A stretch of 64,000 nucleotides of DNA from Heterobilharzia americana (GCA_944470555.2 OX104130.1:68391160-68455159); one strand, 5' to 3'; shown: positions 36,549 to 48,649, counted from the stretch's first letter. Notes: generated from the sequence alone by a model not told the origin. Made by a program: numbers and translations.

Positions 36549-36984
36549 ATGATGATGATGATGCCTTCCACTTTGCTTCATGAAGATAATGGCGAAATGC
36601 ATGGTCTAGTTACTTGTTTTCTAGTCTTTCATTTTTTTCCGAACAAGTTTTGCTCATTTTTCCTGTTTTTGTTTTCCGCTATCAACAACAAACAACACTG
36701 GCATTATTCCTCTGTGTGTTTCTTGTCCATTCTCTCTGCTTGAGCTGAAATTTGACAACTTGAATAGGTGGGGACAACACTAAAACAGGTCCTATTTCCA
36801 GTGTACGCTTGACAGACTGACCTAATTCAACAGTAATCAAGCTGTAAATCACTTTTGTCATGATAATTTTCTCTCTGTTTCAAGTTGACTTTGTCACTTT
36901 ATGCAGGTATTTCAAAAAATTGACATCCAAATGAATTCAGCAACCATGCACACATCTATACAATAGGCAGTGAGCTACATATAT

Positions 36985-37142
36985 TATTTGAGAGCTAGGG
37001 ATACTACTTAGCTCATGGGTCCGAGCCCTGCTCCACCTACCAAGGTTTGGGCAGCCAGGTAGTATCACTAGCCCTCATAAAATAGGTGTGGCTCATTGCC
37101 TACTACATGGATGTGCACAAAGTGACTGAGTTCGTTTTATAC
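36985..37142 (+). mobile_element. tRNA-like SINE
   Basis: 'gggtccgagccctgctccacctaccaaggtttggg' then 'aggtagtatcactagccctcataaaataggtgtggctcattgcctac'. Good copy of the family at 30.09 kb. Confidence 0.65.
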
Positions 37143-37250
37143 TACCTGGCTAGCTAAACCTCAGTAGGTTGAGCGGAGCTCTAACCCGTGACCCATTGAT
37201 TGAAAGTCGTCTCCCTAAGCCAATGAGTCACAGCTTCAGCTCTGGTAATT
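37143..37250 (-). mobile_element. tRNA-like SINE, inverted neighbour
   Basis: An antisense copy of the same family placed head to tail against the previous one: 'taacccgtgacccattgattgaaagtcgtctccctaagccaatgagtcac' on the + strand. The pair could form a hairpin in the pre-mRNA. Confidence 0.6.
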
Positions 37251-37808
37251 TATCTGTCAGGAAAAACGAATCACTTTTCTACTGACACTATTTAACTGCA
37301 TAGACTAATATAAGATATTTTAGCACATCGAGTCTCACAAGAATTGGTGTGCACAAAATGATTACTATACACCAATCAGCATATATAAATCCCACTATAA
37401 TCTGGAATGTTGAGAATAAGAATTTCTATTATCATATGGTACTTATTGACTGATGGTTGAGTGACTTTTGACGCCACCTTAACAGTTTCAGTGATAACCT
37501 GTCAGGCTTAGACATTTCGGTTAAAAAGTTAATGTTTCGTGGAATAGAGGACCGTAATTGGTTCTCAGCAGTTGTTAGAGTGGCCCTCAAAGTCACTCCT
37601 CATGGTTAACTGTCAGTATTCAAGATTGGAGGATTGTATTGGTCGTCATCCTACAAATCATTTTTTAACAACTGAGGCTTGTAAAAGCTCAGCGTCAGAG
37701 GGATTTACTTAGTGTTTACTTATAGGACACTGAACAGTACTGACTATGGACTATGGTCCTAGGTAGAATATGAATGTATTTGAAAGGATAAATACCCTTT
37801 AGTGCTTT

Positions 37809-40090
37809 TCGTTGAAGATTCAGTCATGAAATGTAAGCGTCTATTGTCTGTTCGAAGCAATTCCAGGCTTCACTGAGCTTCCCATGGTAACGCAACTTCT
37901 ATACAAAAAGTTATCTGCACACTCCACTTCTCTTTTCATCTGCGATTTGACTCATTCGCCTGCTGTTAACTTGTATGTGCGCGTATGTATGTACAAACAG
38001 TAGACATATAGATAAATCGTCTAATGTTGATTGGGCCAATACGCTACACGTTCCGAATAAATTATCTTTGTATGAATGACACTGACAAAATCAAAGTAGA
38101 ATATCACACATAAGTGTATCGTCTTCAGTTGCCATATTTCACAGTAGTTGTGTACTACTGTGTATGGGTGTATAGAAAAAGAGAGATGTCAAAGTAGACA
38201 CAATTGTATGAAATGAGAAGGGATTTAAAAATGAATGTTAGTCAAAGCATTCAGATTATCAAAGAGTGAATACGTCTCCCCTATTGTGACTGACTGTCAT
38301 CTATGTCACCAACAGTCCTCAACCACCAATTTCTTTCTTCTCGGGTACCCCAACTAGGCAGTCTGCATCTCCCCACATGACTCACGTAGTTTTGTATGAA
38401 AAAGTTTATACTAAAAACAAACTATCGAAAATGTTGACTTCTCTAGTAGAAGTTTTATATAAAACCCCCTCCAGACCCAAGCATTTTACATCGATGGACC
38501 AACGTCCCCTCCTCCAGCCCTGATAGAATCGCTAGTATTTTGAATACACCTCATGACTTCTCCAATACCGAAGTGACTAAGTGGGATAAAACGCTAAGGT
38601 AATACTACTAACATTGAGTTCAATGTGACCCCTGAACAGAATGTGATAACAACTGCTTACTGAGCCACGAAAGTATAAGAAGAAAAAGACTGGTGTGTGA
38701 CAACAAGAACAAATTTATCCGACAAAAATACATCATATATACTACATTCATGTATAAATATACATTTTCAAAAGAACATGAGAATGTGCTAGGTCAAGGA
38801 TAAAATAAATTATCCTGATTAGCTTCATGAAGCACGAAATTGTCGAATAAGGTTTTTCTAAGTCGTCAAACAACATGGATGGAAACTTCGAAACTACAAA
38901 GATTTTACTTCAATCTGCCAGTCACTTTAAATATTGATCTCCTGATTAACCCCTTCCTATTACCTCGAGCCGTAAAAGCTGTATGACATTTTTTTGGTGT
39001 TTATTTAAAAAGCCTTCCGTTTCCCTCTTTGTCAAACTGATTTTAAGCAGAGATGGGCTGGTTCCGATCTGTAACTTATGATTTTGACTGTGGCACATTA
39101 GATGTATCCAGTAAAACCTCAAGCTCGTAATACTGCTGATTGTTATCTACTGTCTTTGCTGAATCTCGTATGGGGTTCGATTGTCTAGCCCATGTTTAGT
39201 CCATATCTTTCCTCCCATATTCCTTTTGTATAGAACATTTCTTCCGCCTTCGGCTACTTACCCACGAGCTCACTTTGGTGGTGAATAACGAAAACCTCAT
39301 ACGTAAGTTTTCTCGAATCTATTTGAAGACTTGACCAAGGGGCTCAATATCGCCGTACTCTCCGAGAAACTTGAAGAGTGCGAGTTACATTCCTAGTGGG
39401 GTCTTGGCTATGTACTGCTGAGGAGTTTTATACTAGGGCGAAATAGCTGCCCTTTGCTTCTGGATTCTCCATCTGAAAGCAGTTCGTAATGAATATCAAC
39501 TTGAAATCAGTGAATTCCCACCAACCTCCGAACTAAATTTGTTCTTGTTGTCACACATCAGTCTTTTTCTTCTTATACTTTCGTGGCTCAGTGAGCAGTT
39601 GTTATCACATTCTGTTCAGGGGTCACATTGAACTCAATGTTAGTAGTATTACCTTAGCGTTTTATCCCACTTAGTCACTTCGGTATTGGAGAAGTCATGA
39701 GGTGTATTCAAAATACTAGCGATTCTATCAGGGCTGGAGGAGGGGACGTTGGTCCATCGATGTAAAATGCTTGGGTCTGGAGGGGGTTTCATATAAAACT
39801 TCTACTAGAGAAGTCAACATTTTCGATAGTTAGTTTTTAGTATAAACTTTTTCATACAAAACTACACTAAGACGATCTATCCATATGTCTACTCTTTGTA
39901 CGTACATACGCGGACATGCAAGTTAACAGCTGGTGAATGAGTTAAATCGCAGATGAAAAGAGAAGTGGAGTGAGTGTGCAGATAACTTTTTGTACAGAAG
40001 TTGCATTACCATGGGAAGCTTAGTGAAGCCAGGAATTGTTTCGAGCAGACAATAGAGGTTTTCATTTAATGTCTGGATCTTCAACGAACT
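37809..40090. repeat. 2.3-kb foldback with two-part arms
   Basis: The inner arms 38386-38717 and 39534-39865 are near-identical reverse complements (332 bp, positions sum to 78251). The outer arms, about 37809-38025 and 39868-40090, also pair (about 215 bp, roughly 90 percent by eye). The left side carries about 360 bp between the two parts that the right side lacks, ending in an antisense RTE tail (38285-38385). The centre is 0.8 kb. The inner arm (on the + strand at 39546-39866) begins TGTTGTCACACA, ends ACTACA and contains a TATATAAA-like word, which is LTR-like. Confidence 0.8.
39330..39545 (+). mobile_element. Hammerhead-bearing repeat, CUGAGGAG family, degraded
   Basis: Copy inside the foldback centre: 'gtactgctgaggagttttatactagggcgaaatagctgccc'. 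Core CTGAGGAG and GAAA persist, but stem II and stem III are damaged. Confidence 0.55.
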
Positions 40091-40391
40091 ACAGTGTGTT
40101 CGAGACTTGTGTTTCGTTCTGTTTGGGACTAGTTTAGTGGATGTGTCTGCACTCCATCGAATTATTATATTCCAGCTGGCGCCGCATAGCATGAGAAGGA
40201 TGACGCTACCTCTGACATTGTTTAGTGGGATTACTATTGGTTTTGTTATTGTCATTATTATTAATATGATTATTTCGTAATGATTACTTTTGTTTTGTTG
40301 CGAGTTGGATGGTTTAAATTTCGTTATCTGTTAAATTGATTCACATTATCTTTTCTTGTTATTATTTCCTTCAAAATGTATTGTTATCTAG

Positions 40392-40505
40392 CTCCTTCTA
40401 GCGCCTACTCCGTATCTGATTGGTGTACCAACAGCGTTTTATTCTGCGAGGAAAATTTTTCGCATGCCAAAAGATGTTTGGCTAGCTGATTTGGATACTC
40501 GTGAA
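40392..40505 (+). CDS. MADD: MADD exon E (end of cDENN)
   Basis: This 38-codon exon starts after ATCTAG with [20 protein letters not shown] and ends with [14 protein letters not shown] before GTGTGT. It matches the MADD segment '[17 protein letters not shown]...MPDDVWLVDLDSNRV'. The donor GTGTGT is weaker than the others. An alternative two bases downstream would break the frame with exon F, so 40505 is preferred. Confidence 0.92.
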
Positions 40506-41330
40506 GTGTGTGTTCAATTGGTTGTTCACGTTTTGTATGGTTTTTCAATTTCTAAACTTATTTATATCTCAACTTTTCTCGTTGTATTAATAATGTTACA
40601 CTTTATTATTTTTTTAATTTACGGATAATAGGTTCTGGCAAGTTGTGTTTGGTATTCTTTTCACTGAAATCGACGGTTTGAAAAACTTGCATAGCTTTCT
40701 TGAGACTAATTAAGGAGAAGCCTGCTTATAAATGAAGCGAGAATTGAATCTTAAATTTCTTTCATTAGTGTAGCATACTGGTAAAGAGTGTCAAAATAGG
40801 CTAAAATATTGAATTGTGTGTTTCATGAGATGAGAAGGTTATGATGGATTTCTCTGCAGTTCATCTAATCATGAGTTGGTGTCGGTTAGCAAACCACTGT
40901 TTGTGTTACTCTCCAGAAATACAGACTTGATCTCATATAATGTCAAACTCAGGTGCATTAAGTCTCATCATACCCACATTGACACACTCAGTCACTGGAT
41001 TACAGTTCAGTGATTTACGTTTTTCGGCTTTTTTTAATTCGTAGTGTTAATTAATTTTGGCATCGGGTATATTCTGCCCTTAGACTCGACCTCTGGTACT
41101 TAATTGTTCTTCATCTGATATAACTTCGTGGTAAAAATTGATATTATGTCAAAAAAGAGAAAAAATCATTATACAAAAGGATTTTCAAACTTCATGTGCC
41201 AATAGATGTTCTCGCCTTTCATGACAGTCACTTTTTCAGCGGGAGAGTGTCATTAAAAGTCTAAGTTTATCTGTAGGACATGATATATTTGCGCAATACA
41301 TTTAGGACAATCTGGTTATATGCGTTGCAC

Positions 41331-41530
41331 GAGAGGGTGGGTTTCGTGCCCCATCGGCCTAGTAGACAACTCTTTGGCGCTTGAACGGATGGTACTGGGT
41401 TTGAGTATCAGTTGGAACAACATTATCGCTCGTTGAGATACAGGCACACCCAACTGACGAGTCCCAAATAAGACGAAGCGTGTATCCTGGATTCCGCTGG
41501 TATTCACCAAGGTGAATACAAGATTTGATC
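41331..41530 (+). mobile_element. Sm-alpha-type hammerhead repeat
   Basis: Sense copy with hammerhead at about 41447-41492: CTGACGAG, stem II GTCC...AGAC, GAAG, then GTATC before CTGGA. The A at 15.1, which should pair with U of the cleavage triplet, is G, so activity is probably reduced. Confidence 0.7.
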
Positions 41531-41940
41531 ACACATTTACTTGCCAAGTCAATTTACATTAAACCTAAGGATGGGAGGACAAATAGAACCATTAAGCTAA
41601 TAAGGTATTACAATTAAGAAAGGTAAAAGCATAGAGACAGAGTGATAGATTTGATCCTAATCTTGGTGAGAAAATATTTTGTTTTCGTATACATAAAGGT
41701 GGTTTCAATTTGTGTATAGCTACTGCTTCCGAAAATCTCAGTATTCATCTCTGACTGTTTCTATATAAAAAGTTAAAAGGTGATTGAACATTTATTTTAT
41801 GACCTGTTTCTATGTGTTTAGCCATAGACCCACCTTTGCTTATCAAAGTTTTACATTCCACTTGTTTTGGAAGCCATTTAGGTATATTTTCTCCTACCTT
41901 CAACTGTATGGCTTGATCACTCCTCTCTATGCGTGCGTGA

Positions 41941-41941
<1 letters not shown>

Positions 41942-41977
<36 letters not shown>
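41942..41977. repeat. (AC)n microsatellite
   Basis: About 18 uninterrupted CA dinucleotides in MADD intron 5. Confidence 0.97.
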
Positions 41978-41982
<5 letters not shown>

Positions 41983-42437
41983 ACTGGTAAACACAATAGA
42001 GTGTAACGTAACCATTGATGCAGTGTTTAGGTTTGTGGAGGAGCATGCTTTTTGTTTTCTCCACAATAATAAACTTGGCTGTATTGTATGTTTTCCTGAT
42101 GGCTGATGTTAGCCTACATCTCGAACACTATACTATTCAACTCCCCTCTGTGTGGTAAGGCGGTGTGGACGCTTATCTTAAAAACCACATATACAGTTAT
42201 CTTTAATGCTACTTGACTTCTATAATGTAATATGTAATAATATTCACTTTATTCCAAACAATTTTCGGTACAGTTTGGAATTCTCAGTATGATAAATTAC
42301 AGCAGCAACAAAATATATGCACGTATACACTCCTTTACAACACTTTGAATTGTGTTATTATAAAAATCTAAGTAATGTAAAGAATATTAATAACGAGAAA
42401 ATTTCACATTATTAGTTAAATTATTGAAATGTAATTG

Positions 42438-43679
42438 TTAACTGTTACAAAGTTGATGTGTAATTTCTGTTCTAACACTATTTTCCTCATATAATATGCG
42501 TGCTAGGTAAGATGCAGTCGAATATTTGTACTTAGCTGCACGAGGGTACAGTCGTATGTAATTTCTTCTTTTCCTCCCTGAGGAGAGACAAGGAGATAAT
42601 TGTGAATGAAGTGGGTGCTTAATCTCAGGTAGAATTACTGTAGCTAGTTGCTTGCTGGAATTTAAATGTCTGTCAACTATAGTTTTAATCAGTTGAACCA
42701 GAGACACAGCAGTCACCCTACTGACTGCCCTACTTACTATAACATAGTGCTTTTTTAGTAGACCAGGAAAGATCAGCGGGAAACAATAGAGAAGAACAGA
42801 TAGAATGCAGGAATTAATAAATTGTAAAAGAAGAGGTTGAGTTATACCAGCGAGTCTCAGTTTCTTTATGTAATATGTCAAATAAATGATTTTTTTACAA
42901 GTCAATAAGATGTAAGACGACCGACAAAGATCAGAAGTAAAACTCAATCCAAGATAGTTAACACTCGATTTACTTTCCGCTGAAATACCATCGATGCAAC
43001 AGGCGTCATGGGAATTAAGCAGCTCACACAAGTCTTGTTTACGCCTAAGGCTAAAATTAACAGTCTGACATTTAGGAGGGTTTAGTTTGAGACCATTTGA
43101 GAGCGACCATTGGTCGATTACAGACAAGAATCCATTTAATTCAAAGCAATCTGAGTGAGAGTTAACTAGAATAGACACCGTGAGGTCATCAGCATACTTA
43201 ATAAAATTAGTTTCAACGGAACAAGGTAAATCGTACAAAAAGGACGAAGACACAAAAGGATAAAGTACAGCTTCGGTAAGCAATGAAGTCGAGCGCTTCC
43301 CTTTATAGACAGTGTACTGTTTCCTTTCAGAAAAATGAGAATACAGCCACTTTGTAACCCATGGCTCAGTGGGAGCTATGGTAAGCTTATTTAACAAGGG
43401 TTGTCTAGGAAATGAGTCAAAGGCTGATAAGTAATCCAAAAAGGCACAACCAACATACTTGACACTTTTTTTTAGACTAGAAACAATATTATGATGCAAG
43501 ACAGTGGCTGCATCTAAAGTACTCCTCCGGTGTTTATAAGCAAATTGTTTTGAATCTCTGAAAAACTTCAATGAAGTCTCAATCATATGGAGAGGTAATT
43601 CCTCCATTGTCTTCAAAAAATGGTAATTTAAAGCGATGGGTCGAATCTTAACATCTGATCCAGAAAATGACTTAGGCAC
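42438..43679 (-). mobile_element. CR1-like non-LTR retrotransposon reverse transcriptase
   Basis: The longest open frame in the window (413 codons, no internal stop). It shows RPIALN near residue 12, a palm A-like motif (GCAFLDYLSAFDSFPR, about 78-93), FIKYADDLTV with the catalytic YADD (about 160-170), then LKLNPPKCQTVNFS and VNYLGLSF, and a thumb/C-terminal region ending HQLCNS. Motif order and wording fit the CR1/Perere type. Sequence upstream (in minus sense) stops at about 43690, so the endonuclease and ORF1 are missing: a 5'-truncated but relatively young copy, antisense to MADD. Confidence 0.88.
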
Positions 43680-43734
43680 AGGTAAAACTTTGATCTCCTT
43701 CCAAGCGGTGGGTTTTTAAATTTCAACGGATATC

Positions 43735-43905
43735 CGTTGTCTTAATATAGGTGTAAAACTTGGGCACTATGGTAGAATGTAATTCCATATTAGATTTGTT
43801 TAGTTGATTTATAATACACAGTGATACAGCATTATTTACTTGGTGACGTTTCAAGCATAAATTATTACTCATAATCATATCAATGTAATCACACCACTTC
43901 CAACA
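43735..43905 (-). mobile_element. Penelope-like 3' tail, single arm
   Basis: Homologous to one arm of the palindrome at 59151-59249 ('ttccatattagatttgttta', 'acagtgatacagcattatttacttgg', 'gcataaattatt.ctcataatcatatcaatg'). It lies immediately against the truncated 5' end of the CR1-like copy. Confidence 0.7.
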
Positions 43906-45269
43906 AATCGATTGCTCGCAATGTCATGAAGGAATTTCCGTTTTCTATAAGTACTTTTGTCAGTATATATTTGTCCTCCCACCCTTCAGTTTTACATAAA
44001 TCGACTTGACAAGTAAATCTATGATCAGATTGTTCGAAATGTATTGCGCAAATACATCACACATTGTTCAGAGATGAGTTTATCAAGAAACTATGCTCAA
44101 CCGAACCGATTGTCTTTCTCAAATTTGAAACCTGAGTAAAGCGTTTTAAAAAGTGATTTCCAACTCAATCGCTGATCTTAGTAAAATCACAAGGTTTCAG
44201 TCAACCCACGTTTGCTGTGATAAAAAATCTACAACTTCAGTATATGAAGCTTCATTACAATTTTTATGGTATCAATTGATTATCGCATTTCTAATCAAGC
44301 TGAGGAAATATCCATGTTATTACTTGTGCGTAAATGATGATGTATGAATTCGGTAGATGAAGAGATAGGTTTGCTGTTCTCATTTTTGCCGTCATGCATT
44401 CATTGTCTTGTCAAAAGCTAAACTTTTTTTATCGGTTGTCTCCCTTCATCACACGAGTTTAAAATTGGCTTAGAATGATTAAGCTGAGTTCACAAAAATG
44501 TGTGGGTGATGAAAAGGAGAACCGAATTCTTCATTCTTTGTTGTTATATGAACTCTTCATTCAGGGATGCCTTAGTATATTACCATTAATTGCATCCTGA
44601 TGTTGCTTGTTTGGCTACGATTGGAATTATAGCGTAGAAGGCTTGTACCCTAGTGGATAGCATATATGACAGTGAAGACAGGTAGTCGATGGTTCAACAG
44701 AGTCAATCACATGTCGAGGATCCGTTCATTAGACATGTTGATACGCAAGGGAGAATATGATATTCGTTCCACTTGGCACGCACATGTAGGGATTGAAGGG
44801 TTTGGATCTATGTGTCTCGATGTGTCAAGTTGCCGCTTCGTGATTATCATAGAAAGACTTCCTTTCATATCAGTTATCCTTTCTGATTATGTAACAATCA
44901 GATAACGCGCTAAAAGTCTAATTACTTTTTCTTTCCTGCATATTATTTCAGTTCTTGAATTGATCAGTTTGTCAAATTAATGCTTCTCATTTGATGTTGT
45001 ATATAACCATTAGAGTTTATAGTATGCATATCTACGAGCATATTTTCATATGAGCAACAAGTGTATTTGTGACCTACCACCACTCCATAATGAAATTTAT
45101 AGGAGTACTTTGTTGTGGCAGTGACCATACTACTAACGACAGTTATGTTATTATGATCATCCAAATAAACTGTAAACTGTAATCATAATTTAGTTGTTTA
45201 TTTATGGACATGTTAATACACACTAAAGTGTTGGTTACTTCAAATACACAAGTTAGATCACTGTCTATC

Positions 45270-45840
45270 ATGAAGATGTCTTATAAGCAAGCGTAGTGCA
45301 ACTCAACAACTTTGTTTCAACTCGGATACAAAAAGCCTACTTGACATTTGCCAACTTACGTCATCTCTTGCGTCAAAAAGGCATTCAATTACATGTCGAA
45401 ATAAGGAGTATACTCCACCATAGCCCACTCTGTCCTGTTATATGGCTGTCAGGTATTACCTCTGGAAAAAGTTAGGAAGGGATAACAAGTTTCTGGTTAC
45501 AGGTACTTCCACAGCATTGCAGGCGTGTGAGCAATGTCGGGGTTAGGCGATAGGTGTTAGGCAGGTCAGTCAATGAAATTATGAACCCTCACTAACTGAA
45601 GCGGCTTAGTCATGTTTTGTGCATACCTAACTATTACGTAACTGGATATGCGATGTGATGCTAGCCTAAGTAGAATGGGGTTGGAAGAAGACTAAGTGTG
45701 GTATCAGTCATGAAGTCTTGAACTATTGGTCTAACTCGTTTAGGTAGATAGAAACTATTTGAGTGGAGTTCTCAAGATAACGGGGACCTGGAGACTGGAA
45801 ATTGGTCACAGTAGTGGTGTCACTGTCGAAGCGTAAAATA
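45270..45840 (+). mobile_element. RTE-like fragment, heavily decayed
   Basis: Words such as 'caactcggatacaaaaagcctacttgacatttgcc', 'cctgttatatggctgtcaggt' and 'gaagcggcttagtcatgttttgtgcatacc' match the RTE thumb/C-terminal region in order. Confidence 0.65.
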
Positions 45841-46004
45841 TTATCAACGTCGTGTTTAAAGATAGGAGTAGGCTTTAACCCCTGGTCAAATCGATAATCG
45901 AGGTCATTTTGACTAACATACTATAACTTTACTCTGAGGCAAAATCATGGTTTATAAACTGTTTAAAAACAATGAATTTTCAATCCTTTTTCTCCGTATT
46001 ACAG

Positions 46005-46085
46005 TTATCTTATCCTCTGGTGGTTGACGAAATCCCAGAATTACCTGAAGTAGAAAGTAACATTCTTATCAGTCATCTAAGAAAG
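46005..46085 (+). CDS. MADD: MADD exon F (cDENN-dDENN linker)
   Basis: This 27-codon phase-0 exon runs from a TTACAG acceptor to a GTAAGT donor. The product LSYPLVVDEIPELPEVESNI then LISHLRK aligns with the vertebrate 'EVLPILPEPESLELKKHLKQ' segment that follows the central DENN domain. It is short and less conserved, but its phase and position between exons E and G are exact. Confidence 0.88.
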
Positions 46086-46614
46086 GTAAGTATCTTTATT
46101 GACTATAGTAGCATTAATTTTCTGACAAACACAACTGACGTAGTTCAGGAAGTACATTGAACTCATCTCTGATTAATTAGACTTCAACTCGTTGTGCTAC
46201 TGATTGGTCAGTATGTTACACGAAATGAATATACTTATATGAGTGTTTAGTATAAGGTTGGATCTTATTAACTAGTTATTTGTATTTATTCTAAGTGTTA
46301 TTGTACAGTGAAATGTTCACCTCTTTAATCTCCTTTTTTCTTGAAGAAGCTGCTGTTCTTGTAGTATAGTATATGTATGTGTAAGCATATTTCGCGGTCG
46401 TTTTATGGGTTGGTTAGCTGAATGGAATTGTAAAGTATTCTAGGGTAGAAGAGTTTTGAATAGTGTTACTGACGAATGGTCCGTGTACTTTAAGGTGCTT
46501 AACAAAGATACTTTTGCGTAGATCAAACCAAATATTACCACTTACCCTACATCAAAAAAGACATGATTCATTGGATTGTCAATAAGGAGGATAATGTTTA
46601 AAGGATTGATGTTG

Positions 46615-47045
46615 AATAGCTCATTAGTGGCTTAAACATGCGTTTTGGATGCTGAGCCACCACCGCCTACCTACCTCAACGTGCAACGCTGGGGAGGTTC
46701 AATTAGGTTGGAAGAGAGTTCAGGGTGATCAGACTAAAACTTGACACCAGTGCATGAAGTCCCTGAATGGTGGTGTGTGGGGTGTGTGTGTGTAGATTAC
46801 CTAACTGGGTCCTTGAGGCGATAGAAATCGATGGTTGGGGACTGTTGGTGACATGGCTGAAAATCGTTTACACAGATATGTTCACTCTTTCATTGTCATC
46901 TGAAGGTTGAATTCTTCGTTTACTCTGGCATCTCTCTTTTTCTGTCACTTTTTCTCTGTATATTACTGTGAAGTGTGGCAGGTTGAATCGATGTACTTGT
47001 GTGGGTGGTTCTACATTACTTTGATCTGTCTGTCTGTGAACCATT
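46615..47045 (+). mobile_element. RTE-like 3' end with tail
   Basis: From the HRLPTSTC-like ORF end to the tail ('tctctttttctgtcactttttct', 'gtgaagtgtggcaggttga', 'ggttctacattactttgatctgtctgtctg'). It is located between MADD exons F and G. Confidence 0.7.
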
Positions 47046-47324
47046 ATTTGGAAGTCAACTGCTTACATCAATGGGCCGCAACTCAGCACTTCTAACTTAC
47101 CAGTGCTATGCAACAGATATATCCAAGCGTTGAAGTGAGAATAAGCTCTTTTGATATTGTAGATATAGGTTATTCATTAACATCGAATGATTATATATTG
47201 TGGGTGTATATGACTGTGTGTGTACTAATTGCTTTCAAATTGGGTTACACACTGGATGGTGTAAATGAACAAAAATTTTCATTGAGGCAGTGATTTTATT
47301 GTGTTCCTTTTTTTTTCGTAATAG

Positions 47325-47495
47325 CTGCTACATGAGTTTTCCAACTCACCCATCATCGATTTAGACTTGGATGAATCGTCGAAGCAATGGTCTTATTCTT
47401 CAACGCGTACAGGTGCATTGGAGCTATCTAAATTCGATCCTTTATTGTATACACTAACTAGAGATTCTATTGATGTTGCAATACGCATATGCATG
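47325..47495 (+). CDS. MADD: MADD exon G (start of dDENN)
   Basis: This 57-codon phase-0 exon lies between TAATAG and GTAAGT. It encodes an acidic linker (IIDLDLDESSKQW), then LSKFDPLLYTLTRDSIDVAI and RICM, comparable with '[23 protein letters not shown]' of vertebrate MADD. It runs in frame into [13 protein letters not shown] of exon H, recreating the conserved 'VRFFNSANVLQGF' motif across the junction. Confidence 0.92.
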
Positions 47496-47984
47496 GTAAG
47501 TATTTGTTGAATTTGTTTTGCAGACGATTTTTAATGTTTAATAACTGTCAACTATTCTACATATCTACCTCGACAATATGATAATGGAAGTTGATATTTA
47601 GTATTGTAAATATCAGTTAGTTTTCCTGGAAACTTATCCATTCGGCGTCATTGTTCATTAGGTCAGTCATTTGCTTAGCAATGAAGTTTTAAGACTTTTA
47701 TCTGTACATAGATCGGTCATTAGAAAGGTAATTAATTTCATATGTAATTTATGTTCAGACTTATTAGTATTGTTAGCATCATATCATTTGATGCATAATC
47801 ACCAAATATCTGCGTAGATGAGTGTAGTTTTCGTTGAAATTTCACCTACATCCAGCAGTATTCAAATAAGCACTCTCCAAACTACAGACATAAACAAAAT
47901 CATCTTAGGAACCTTCTGCATATTCGTGTGGCAGGCAATGAGCCACACATCGTATTTAAAGGCTGATGATACTCTCTTGCAACT

Positions 47985-48100
47985 CCAAACCTTAGTAGAT
48001 GGAGTGGGATCCGAACGTGTGATTCACTGGTTGAACCTCAACTTCTTAAATCAAGGACTCACGACTCCACTAACTGCAGACACCGCTATCAACTAAGACT
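47985..48100 (-). repeat. tRNA-like SINE fragment
   Basis: Antisense box-B-like 'cggatcccactcc' context followed by a Leu/Ser-like head ('gtgattcactggttgaacctcaacttcttaaatcaagg' on the + strand). Diverged. Confidence 0.35.
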
Positions 48101-48286
48101 GAATTCCAATTTAGTGATTTGGTAGAGCAGCGAAACAACGATGGTGAAAATACTATTATTATGACTTACAAAACGACTCGGCACTTCCTTCAACATCGAT
48201 CGTGATTCCAATCGGTATATCTATTCTAAACAGTTTAGTTAGATGGAAATAAAAGTAGTCAGATGTAGTCAAATATAATTGGCTTT

Positions 48287-48289
<3 letters not shown>

Positions 48290-48334
<45 letters not shown>
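48290..48334. repeat. (AT)n microsatellite, 5' of exon H
   Basis: About 22 AT dinucleotides ending about 100 bp before MADD exon H. It is complementary to the second TA run that begins at the exon H donor. Confidence 0.97.
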
Positions 48335-48337
<3 letters not shown>

Positions 48338-48437
48338 CTAACGAAGTTCAGTGTTTAAAAACATTGTATGACTGATTTTTCTTTAGTTACAGTTATATTG
48401 ACCAATATTGTATTTATTTTTCATCTTGTCTTTACAG

Positions 48438-48594
48438 ATCCTGTTCTTCAATACAAGCAACGTCCTAGGCGAATTTACAGATCATATACGTACTCTGCGA
48501 TTGTTTCCACGTCCAGTGGTTGCATTTCAGTATGAAAGTTTCATGAAATCTCGTCCAAGACCATGTCTATTCACCAGTATGCTTGCAAAAACTC

Positions 48595-48596
<2 letters not shown>
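48438..48596 (+). CDS. MADD: MADD exon H (dDENN)
   Basis: This 53-codon phase-0 exon starts after TTTACAG. It carries [20 protein letters not shown] and [20 protein letters not shown], a strong match to the dDENN '[26 protein letters not shown]' region. It ends in LAKTQ, exactly where vertebrate '[13 protein letters not shown]' continues into exon I (AVEYFAE). Its donor GTATAT is the first dinucleotide of a TA microsatellite. Confidence 0.95.

Positions 48597-48597
<1 letters not shown>

Positions 48598-48644
<47 letters not shown>
48598..48644. repeat. (TA)n microsatellite at the exon H donor
   Basis: About 23 TA dinucleotides starting in the GT of the splice donor of exon H. Together with 48290-48334, the exon is bracketed by two self-complementary AT runs. 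Confidence 0.97.
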
Positions 48645-48647
<3 letters not shown>

Positions 48648-48649
48648 GT

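Noticed and set aside
39923..40255. 110-codon minus frame in the foldback's outer arm
   Set aside because: It has no recognisable domain, and part of it lies in an inverted-repeat arm.
41745..41996. Minus frame with Cys-Val repeats, and its + strand partner with Thr-His repeats
   Set aside because: Both are translations of the AC microsatellite.
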